Shown: positions 20,678-25,991 of the stretch, in pieces
How the letters are laid out: the number at the start of each line of letters is the position of its first letter
Numbering within the stretch: position 1 is the first letter of the stretch
Assembly: GCA_002452635.1 (NCBI GenBank)
Contig: DKEU01000183.1
Coordinates: 1-25,991, forward strand
DNA: 25,991 nt
Source: Desulfovibrionaceae bacterium UBA6814
GTDB taxonomy: Bacteria; Desulfobacterota; Desulfovibrionia; Desulfovibrionales; Desulfovibrionaceae
Direction: 5' to 3'
Program-made: the position numbers and the translations under genes
Notes under the pieces: generated by a model
What the model saw: the letters and a program-made list of their open reading frames with translations, nothing else
What the model was told of the DNA's origin: nothing
The model's database searches: none

Positions 20678-20724
20678 AATAGTACGTGCGCAGCGCATGC
20701 GCCAGGCTGCTACCCGTCCGCTTC

Positions 20725-20850
20725 TGCAGGCCGCTCAAAAATCGCGAGGGCAAGACGCAAGGAGGCGGCAACGCCGAGCGTATCTCAATACGTGAGGCAT
20801 TGACGCCTCCGAAGCAACGCAGCCATCGCGGGATTTTCAGCGGCCTGCTA
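20725..20850. repeat. Inverted repeat of the AGCAGGCCG family, second copy
   Basis: Left arm GCAGGCCGCTCAAAAATCGC (from 20726) and right arm ending GCGGCCTGCTA at 20850. An inner pair GGAGGCG/CGCCTCC and a central CAATAC are shared in plan with the copy at 15260. Its right end supplies the TAG stop of the - strand nitroreductase gene. Confidence 0.85.
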
Positions 20851-21684
20851 GCCCTTCACCGCCACCTCAAGCTCCTTGCGGGGCGGGATGGCGCTGTAGC
20901 GGAAGGACGGGCGGCCGAGCATGATGCCGCCGTAGACCGCGTAGCCGTCGGGCACCTCCAGAAAGGCGCGCAGGGGCTCGTGGTGCTGGGCCGCGAAGGT
21001 CACGTAGCCGGCCCAGCAGGAGCCCAGGCCCAGGCCGTGCGCGGCCAGCTCCGCGTAGGTCACGGCGATGACCGCGTCCTCCCGGGGCGTGGGCGCGTGC
21101 CCGCCGGGCTGCGGGGCCAGGGCCACGGCCAGGGCCGGGGCCCCCCGGCAGATGAGGTCCTTGCCGTTGGCAAAGGCCCGCACCACCCCGTCCAGGTGCA
21201 GGGCTTCGGCCCGCGGATCGCCGGCCTCCACCATGCCCCGCATCCAGTCCGCGGTGTGCCCGGCCGCGGTGAGCACCGCCCCCCGGGTGGCCAGCAGGGT
21301 CCAGCGCACCGGCTGGCTGTGGTGGCCCGACGGGGCCCAGCGCGCCAGGTCCAGGACCGCCAGGAGGTCCTCCCGGGGCACGTTCCTGTCCACGTAGGAG
21401 CGCACCGAGCGCCGGGTGCGCAAAAACTGCCCGGCCTGCTCCGGCGAGATGCGCAGCTCGCGGCGCACCGGCGCGAACCGGTCCGCGGACAGCTCGCCCA
21501 CCTCCAGGGCCTCGGCCGGGCACACGCTCATGCAGTGGCCGCAGGCGATGCAGGCGTCCTCCTTGCCCTTGCGGGCCAGCGGGGTCGCGCCCGGCTCCTC
21601 CTGGATGATGAGGTGCAGGGGGCAGGCCAGGCTGCACATGCCGCAGCCGGTGCAGGAACCGTGATCCACACGCAAGAACTCCAT
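20848..21684 (-). CDS. Nitroreductase with N-terminal two-cluster ferredoxin domain
   Basis: 278 aa. Residues 1-60 hold two 4Fe-4S ferredoxin motifs: Cys11, 14, 17 and 21, then Cys45, 48, 51 and 55. From ~84 a nitroreductase domain follows (LRTRRSVRSYVDRNVP, WAPSGHHSQPVRW, FMN-binding). Electrons probably pass from the clusters to FMN. Such proteins are common in anaerobes and their substrates are mostly unknown. Start chosen at the ATG 21684 with GTGGAG six bases upstream; a GTG at 21696 would add four residues. It is divergent from the rubredoxin gene, with about 97 bp between starts, a plausible functional pair. Confidence 0.9.
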   Translation of the reverse strand: MEFLRVDHGSCTGCGMCSLACPLHLIIQEEPGATPLARKGKEDACIACGHCMSVCPAEALEVGELSADRFAPVRRELRISPEQAGQFLRTRRSVRSYVDRNVPREDLLAVLDLARWAPSGHHSQPVRWTLLATRGAVLTAAGHTADWMRGMVEAGDPRAEALHLDGVVRAFANGKDLICRGAPALAVALAPQPGGHAPTPREDAVIAVTYAELAAHGLGLGSCWAGYVTFAAQHHEPLRAFLEVPDGYAVYGGIMLGRPSFRYSAIPPRKELEVAVKG

Positions 21685-21710
21685 GCCGTACTCCACAACC
21701 GGGCGGGCCG

Positions 21711-21739
21711 TTGACCCCGGCCCGGCATATGCCTATATG
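21711..21739 (+). promoter_or_regulatory. Sigma-70-like promoter for the rubredoxin gene
   Basis: TTGACC (21711-21716) and TATATG (21734-21739) with a 17-bp spacer, about 40 bp upstream of the rubredoxin start, in the gap between divergent genes. Confidence 0.6.
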
Positions 21740-21781
21740 CTAGTATAGTGCTAGTGTTTCCACTTCAGCCCCGGAGGAGCC

Positions 21782-22006
21782 ATGGCCCGCTTCGAGGACA
21801 TGTACCAGTGCCAGACCGTGAACTGCGGGTATATCTACGACCCGGACAAGGGGGACCGCAAGGGAAAGATTGCCGCGGGAACGGCCTTCTCCGACCTGCC
21901 CGAGGAGTGGCGCTGCCCCATCTGCGGCGGCAGCAGGAAATGCTTCCGGCCCCTGGCCGGCCCCGGCTCCACCAAGGAGGCCGGGTGCGAACTGCCCATC
22001 AAGTGA
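21782..22006 (+). CDS. Rubredoxin-like protein with CX4C first knuckle
   Basis: 74 aa. YQCQTVNCGYIYDPDKGD and LPEEWRCPICGG give four cysteines (10, 15, 45, 48) for one iron. The first pair is spaced by four residues instead of the usual two; I recall a second-type rubredoxin with this spacing from Desulfovibrio desulfuricans. The C-terminal ~20 residues after the second knuckle are longer than in classic rubredoxin and include Cys54 and Cys69. Rubredoxins carry single electrons, in sulfate reducers often to oxygen or superoxide detoxifying enzymes. GGAGGAG precedes the ATG. The next small gene follows 12 bp later. Confidence 0.9.
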   Translation: MARFEDMYQCQTVNCGYIYDPDKGDRKGKIAAGTAFSDLPEEWRCPICGGSRKCFRPLAGPGSTKEAGCELPIK

Positions 22007-22018
22007 CCGGAGGACCCT

Positions 22019-22213
22019 ATGCCCGACTTCACCGGCACCGTGACCATCCGCGGCGAAATCTGCGACTACGACCCCCAGGCCAAAGTGGCCCGCATCTACT
22101 GCGAGAACTGCAGCCACCCCAACGAGATCGAGGTGGAGCTGGACGGGGACGGCAAGCCCGTGTTCCAGGGCTTCGCCTGCGAAAACTGCGGGCACTGGAA
22201 CGGGCCGGAATAG
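22019..22213 (+). CDS. Small zinc-ribbon protein, unknown
   Basis: 64 aa with two CxxC knuckles (Cys28/Cys31 in YCENC and Cys54/Cys57 in ACENCGHWN) plus Cys15. GGAGGA is four bases before the ATG. It probably binds zinc or iron. It lies directly behind the rubredoxin and is likely co-transcribed. I do not recognise the family. Confidence 0.8.
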   Translation: MPDFTGTVTIRGEICDYDPQAKVARIYCENCSHPNEIEVELDGDGKPVFQGFACENCGHWNGPE

Positions 22214-22287
22214 CGGGCTAGCGGCACGGTCCTTGCTTTTTCCCCGGTCGGACCCCCTTTTCGTCAATTTTGCAACGGGAGCCGACC

Positions 22288-23139
22288 ATGCCCGGGAACA
22301 AGCCCGTACTCATGATCCTGACCTCGCACCGGCGCGACTGCTTCAGCCTGTGCCTGCAGTGCCTGGAGTGGTTCACCGACCTGGACGCGTTTGCGCGCAT
22401 CTACATCCTGGCCAACGACGTGGAGCCCGCGCACCGCCAGGTCATCCTGGACTTCAAGGCCCGCCGCCCCGGCGGCCAGGTGGTGGAGTTGCACTGCGCG
22501 CCCCGCGCCCAGGGCGACAATCCCTGCCTGCGGGCCATGTGGAACGAGGTGCTTGGCCAGCACAAGAACGATATCATGGTCAAGCTGGACGAGGACGTAT
22601 TCGTGACCCAGGGCTGGCTGCCCCGTCTGCTGGCGGCCTTCCACCGCCACGCGGACGACGACACCCTGCTGGTCAGCCCCCTCATTCCCAACAACGACCA
22701 GGGCCGCGCCTTCATGGACGACTACCTGCGCACCCGCTGGGCCGGGGAGTTTGCGGGCAAGGTGGCCGAAACCCCCATCTTCGCCAACGGCGACTACGCG
22801 GCCTGGGTGTGGGACAAGGTGCTGCACGAGGGCCTGGTGGAAGGCTTCCGGGACTTCGGCCATGCCTCGGGCATGCCCATGCCCGGGCTGTCCATCAACT
22901 GCATCGTGTTCGGCCCGCTGCTCACCAACCTGGTATTCCCGCTCATGGCCAACGACGAATTCACCATCAACAACCTGATGGCCCGAGGCGGCATGCGCGG
23001 CTGGATGGAGGCCTCCGCCGTGGCCCACCACTACAGCTTCTACCGGCAGCAGGAGGCGGTGGACGCGGCGGTGAACCTGGACGAGGTGCGCCTGCACCTG
23101 GCCCGCCCCCTGGCCGGGCAGGCGGCCCGGGCAGCCTGA
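22288..23139 (+). CDS. Glycosyltransferase-like protein (GT-A fold)
   Basis: 283 aa. Opening VLMILTSHRRDCFSLCLQCL and the acidic motif KLDEDVFV (Asp101, Asp103) suggest a GT-A nucleotide-sugar binding site, as in family 2 transferases. No membrane segment or signal peptide. The donor and acceptor are unknown. GGGAG lies six bases before the ATG; a TTG at 22270 is in frame but less likely. It converges with cysE, with a 4-bp gap. Confidence 0.7.
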   Translation: MPGNKPVLMILTSHRRDCFSLCLQCLEWFTDLDAFARIYILANDVEPAHRQVILDFKARRPGGQVVELHCAPRAQGDNPCLRAMWNEVLGQHKNDIMVKLDEDVFVTQGWLPRLLAAFHRHADDDTLLVSPLIPNNDQGRAFMDDYLRTRWAGEFAGKVAETPIFANGDYAAWVWDKVLHEGLVEGFRDFGHASGMPMPGLSINCIVFGPLLTNLVFPLMANDEFTINNLMARGGMRGWMEASAVAHHYSFYRQQEAVDAAVNLDEVRLHLARPLAGQAARAA

Positions 23140-23143
23140 GCCG

Positions 23144-24064
23144 CTACCCTTCGCCGTCCTGCCGCTGGATGACCTTGGAGCCCGGGGGCACGTCGCTGGT
23201 GAGCCACACGTTGCCGCCGATGACCGAGCCCTTGCCGATGGTCACCCGGCCCAGGATGGTGGCCCCGGAATAGATGATCACCTCGTCCTCCACGATGGGG
23301 TGGCGGGGGATGCCCTTGATGGGGTTGCCCTTCTCGTCCTTGGGGAAGCTCTTGGCCCCCAGGGTCACGCCCTGGTAGAGGCGCACGTTGTCGCCGATGA
23401 CCGCGGTCTCGCCGATGACCACGCCGGTGCCGTGGTCGATGAAGAACCGCCTGCCGATCCTGGCCCCGGGGTGGATGTCGATGCCCGTGCGGGAGTGGGC
23501 CAGCTCGGTGATGATGCGCGGGATGATGGCCACCCCCAGCTCGTGCAGCTCGTGGGCGATGCGCTGGTTGGTCAGGGCCCAGATGCTGGGATAGCAGTAG
23601 ATGGTCTCCCCCGGGCTCTTGGCCGCGGGGTCGCCCTCGTAGGCGGCGGACACGTCGCCGGCCAGCATCTCCCGGATGTGGGGCAGCCGGGCCAGGAAGC
23701 GCAGGGCCAGGTTCCGGGCCTTGGCCTCGCAGTCCGCGCACTGGCCCACCTCCTCCCGGTCGCACACGAAGCAGGTGCCGCGCTTGATCTGCTCGGCCAG
23801 GATGCGGAACACCGCGTCCAGGTGCGCGCCCACGTGCCAGCCCATGGACTCGGGCGTGACCTCCGAGTCCCCGTAGTACCCCGGGAAGAGCACCGCGCGC
23901 AGCCGCTCCACCATCTCGGCCAGGGCCTCGCCCGAGGGCATGGGCACCTCCTGCCAGTGGCGGTGGTACACCGCCTCGTAGGAGGCCGGCCGGCACAGCT
24001 CCTTGATGACCGCCTTGAGGGACGGGGTCTCGCCCTTGAACTCGTTCCTGCTGTCGTCGGGCAT
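23144..24064 (-). CDS. cysE: Serine O-acetyltransferase (EpsC/CysE type)
   Basis: 306 aa. Makes O-acetylserine from serine and acetyl-CoA, the substrate of CysK. The C-terminal half is a left-handed beta helix of hexapeptide repeats (DIHPGARIG, FFIDHGTGVVIGETAVIGDNV, LYQGVTLGAKS). The N-terminal half is the alpha-helical SAT domain, ending in DVSAAYEGDPAA. Inserted at 98-112 is CFVC-x7-CADC, four cysteines that could bind a metal. Starts 2 bp after the cysK stop, so the pair is one operon. Confidence 0.9.
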   Translation of the reverse strand: MPDDSRNEFKGETPSLKAVIKELCRPASYEAVYHRHWQEVPMPSGEALAEMVERLRAVLFPGYYGDSEVTPESMGWHVGAHLDAVFRILAEQIKRGTCFVCDREEVGQCADCEAKARNLALRFLARLPHIREMLAGDVSAAYEGDPAAKSPGETIYCYPSIWALTNQRIAHELHELGVAIIPRIITELAHSRTGIDIHPGARIGRRFFIDHGTGVVIGETAVIGDNVRLYQGVTLGAKSFPKDEKGNPIKGIPRHPIVEDEVIIYSGATILGRVTIGKGSVIGGNVWLTSDVPPGSKVIQRQDGEG

Positions 24065-24066
24065 GG

Positions 24067-24996
24067 CTACTTCCCTTCGGTGAAGAGCGGGGTGGACAGG
24101 TAGCGCTCGCCCGTGTCGCAGGCCACGAACACCACCAGCTTGCCGGCCATTTCCGGCCGGGCCGCCACCCGCAGCGCCGCGGCCGCGTTGGCCCCGGAGG
24201 AGATGCCGGCCAGGACGCCCTCCTCCCGGATGAGCCGCCGCGCCGTGGCGAAGGCGTCCGCGTGCGGCATGACCAGAATCTCGTCCACCAGGGAGCGGTC
24301 CAGCACCGAGGGCTGGAAGCCCGCGCCGATGCCCTGGATGGGATGCGGCCCGGGCGAGCCGCCCGAGAGCACCGGCGAGCCCGCGGGCTCCACCGCCACG
24401 GCCCGGAACGACGGCTTGCGCGGCTTGAGCGCCCGGGCCACCCCGGTGATGGTGCCGCCCGTACCCACCCCGGCCACCAGCACGTCGATCCCGCCGTCGG
24501 TGTCGGCCCACAGCTCCTCGGCCGTGGTCAGGGCGTGGGCCTCGGGGTTGGCCGGGTTGGCGAACTGCATGGGCATGAAGGTCTTGCCCGGCCCGGCGCA
24601 CAGCTCCTCGGCCTTTTTGATGGCCCCCTTCATGCCCTCCTGGGCCGGGGTGAGCACCAGCTCGGCCCCGAAGCCCGCCAGCAGCATGCGCCGCTCCAGG
24701 CTCATGCTCTCGGGCATGGTGAGCACCAGCTTGTAGCCCTTGACCGCGCAGGCCAGGGCCAGGCCGATGCCGGTGTTGCCGCTGGTGGGCTCCACCACCA
24801 GGGTCCCGGCGTCCAGCAGCCCGGCCTCCTCGGCCCGGCGCACCATGTGGGCCGCGATGCGGTCCTTGACCGAGCCCGCGGGGTTGTAGAACTCCAGCTT
24901 GGCCGCCACCCGGGCGGGCAGGCCCGCGGCCAGGCGGTTCAGGTACACCATGGGGGTGCGGCCCACCAGGGCCAGCATGTTCTCGGCGATCCGCAT
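24067..24996 (-). CDS. cysK: Cysteine synthase A
   Basis: 309-aa PLP enzyme forming cysteine from O-acetylserine and sulfide. The PLP lysine is Lys44 in NPAGSVKDR, the substrate loop is TSGNTGIG, the phosphate-binding glycine loop is GVGTGGTITG, and GIGAGFQP and SSGANAAAA are also conserved. Length is normal. Start ATG 24996 lies 8 bp after the nifS stop. In a sulfate reducer sulfide is abundant, so this route needs no separate assimilatory reduction. Order nifS-cysK-cysE joins cysteine synthesis to the desulfurase that uses it. Confidence 0.95.
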   Translation of the reverse strand: MRIAENMLALVGRTPMVYLNRLAAGLPARVAAKLEFYNPAGSVKDRIAAHMVRRAEEAGLLDAGTLVVEPTSGNTGIGLALACAVKGYKLVLTMPESMSLERRMLLAGFGAELVLTPAQEGMKGAIKKAEELCAGPGKTFMPMQFANPANPEAHALTTAEELWADTDGGIDVLVAGVGTGGTITGVARALKPRKPSFRAVAVEPAGSPVLSGGSPGPHPIQGIGAGFQPSVLDRSLVDEILVMPHADAFATARRLIREEGVLAGISSGANAAAALRVAARPEMAGKLVVFVACDTGERYLSTPLFTEGK

Positions 24997-25004
24997 CGCG
25001 GGCC

Positions 25005-25991
25005 TCAGCAGGTGCAGGCCGGCGGCTCGCCGGCCGCGGCCTTGTACGGGGATATCTCGCGCAGCCGGGCGATGATGCCGGGCAGCTCCTGCTGCACCAG
25101 GTCGATCTCCGCGTCCGTGGTGAAGCGCGACAGGGAGAAGCGCACCGAGCCGTGGGCAAAGGTGAAGGGCACGCCCATGGCCCGCAGCACGTGGGACGGC
25201 TCCAGGCTGCCCGAGGTGCAGGCCGAGCCCGAGCTGGCGCAGATGCCGAAGCGGTCCAGCATGAGCAGGATGGCCTCGCCCTCCACGTACTTGAAGGCGA
25301 TGGACAGGGTGTTGGGCAGGCGGGGCGCCTCGGCCCCGTTCACCATGTTCTCGGGGATGGCGGCCGCGAGCCCGGCCTGGAGCCGGTCGCGCAGGGCGGC
25401 CACGGTGGTGCGCTCCTGGTCCAGGTGGGCCGCGGCCACCTCGCAGGCCTTGCCCAGGCCCACCAGGCCCGCGGTGTTCTCGGTGCCCGCCCGGCGGCCG
25501 CGCTCCTGGTGCCCGCCCAGGAGGAACGGCCGGAACGGCGTGCCCTTGCGCACGAACAGCGCGCCCACGCCCTTGGGCCCGTGCAGCTTGTGGCCGGACA
25601 GGGTGAGCATGTCCACGGGCAGCTCGGCCAGGTCGATGGGCAGCTTGCCCACGGCCTGCACCGCGTCGGTATGGAAGAGCACCCCGCGCTCCTTGCAAAT
25701 GGCCGCGATCTCCGGGATGGGGAAGACGACCCCGGTCTCGTTGTTGGCGTACATCACCGACACCAGGGCCGTGTCCTTGCGGATCGCCGCCTTCAGCTCC
25801 TCAAGGTCCAGCCGGCCCGAGCCGTCCACGCCCAGGAAGGTCACGTCGAAGCCCTGTTCCGCCAGGTGGGTGGCCGGGCCGAGCACCGCGGGGTGCTCCA
25901 CCCGGGTGGTGATGAGGTGGCGCTTGCCGGGCTGGGCCTCCAGGGCCGAGTGGATGGCGGCGTTGTCGCCCTCGCTGCCGCAGGAGGTGAA
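25005..25991 (-). CDS. nifS: Cysteine desulfurase NifS (N terminus beyond the window)
   Basis: 329 residues of a PLP enzyme that takes sulfur from cysteine to build iron-sulfur clusters. The start lies past the window end; the visible part begins FTSCGSEGDNAAI. The PLP lysine is in LSGHKLHGPKG, and the catalytic cysteine loop is CASSGSACTSGSLEPSH. The C terminus is PPACTC, with two extra cysteines. The frame is open to the last base. In related genomes I recall nifU upstream, which would be the scaffold partner. Confidence 0.93.
   Translation of the reverse strand, partial: FTSCGSEGDNAAIHSALEAQPGKRHLITTRVEHPAVLGPATHLAEQGFDVTFLGVDGSGRLDLEELKAAIRKDTALVSVMYANNETGVVFPIPEIAAICKERGVLFHTDAVQAVGKLPIDLAELPVDMLTLSGHKLHGPKGVGALFVRKGTPFRPFLLGGHQERGRRAGTENTAGLVGLGKACEVAAAHLDQERTTVAALRDRLQAGLAAAIPENMVNGAEAPRLPNTLSIAFKYVEGEAILLMLDRFGICASSGSACTSGSLEPSHVLRAMGVPFTFAHGSVRFSLSRFTTDAEIDLVQQELPGIIARLREISPYKAAAGEPPACTC

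Overview
The window is GC-rich (well above 60 % by eye) and reads as the chromosome of a sulfate-reducing deltaproteobacterium of the Desulfovibrionales. Evidence for this: the alternative heme pathway genes ahbD and an ahbA/ahbB-type siroheme decarboxylase, a nifS-cysK-cysE cluster in the order I recall from Desulfovibrio vulgaris, an unusual CX4C rubredoxin, and long palindromic intergenic repeats of the AGCAGGCCG type. Genus and species cannot be fixed from the sequence alone.

Layout. 58-2742: a compact + strand operon with heme b synthase (ahbD), a siroheme decarboxylase subunit, a tautomerase with a histone-H1-like Lys/Ala/Pro tail, and ribulose-phosphate epimerase (rpe). 2743-2932: a large palindromic repeat, then a promoter and operator. 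2933-5287: a TetR repressor, a short-chain dehydrogenase and an aldo/keto reductase; near-identical 18-bp operator-like sites precede the first two. 5308-6518: a second palindrome copy and lpxB.

6519-7924 is an AT-richer island with foreign character. It holds a 138-codon gene I do not recognise, a higA antitoxin beside a frameshifted higB toxin, and direct repeats that look like the end of a lost insertion element. 7925-9995 is the most unusual part: two diverged copies of a cassette, each with a conserved leader reading frame followed by very small hydrophobic proteins sharing a G-S-F-L-G transmembrane motif. At least five recognisable units plus two degenerate ones are present. I know no described family that matches.

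10093-14572 returns to ordinary genes: a ModC-like ABC ATPase without its usual partners, CorA (- strand) and RNase R with a long basic N-terminal extension. 14571-15413 has no convincing protein gene but many hairpins, a possible promoter plus terminator for an RNA, and a ~155-nt nested inverted repeat. 15414-20630: an outer-membrane barrel (PagL-like end, - strand), a divergent orphan sensor histidine kinase, and a zinc-ribbon/SulP/STAS/cyclic-nucleotide-binding fusion protein. 20848-22213: a ferredoxin-nitroreductase (- strand) divergent from a CX4C rubredoxin and a small zinc-ribbon protein. 22288-23139: a glycosyltransferase. 23144-25991 (- strand): nifS (cut by the window end), cysK and cysE, for cysteine synthesis and sulfur transfer to iron-sulfur clusters.

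Functionally the gene set fits an anaerobe rich in heme and iron-sulfur proteins: Ahb heme synthesis, cysteine supply linked to cysteine desulfurase, and rubredoxin/ferredoxin redox proteins. All family names are from recalled motifs; no database search was run.
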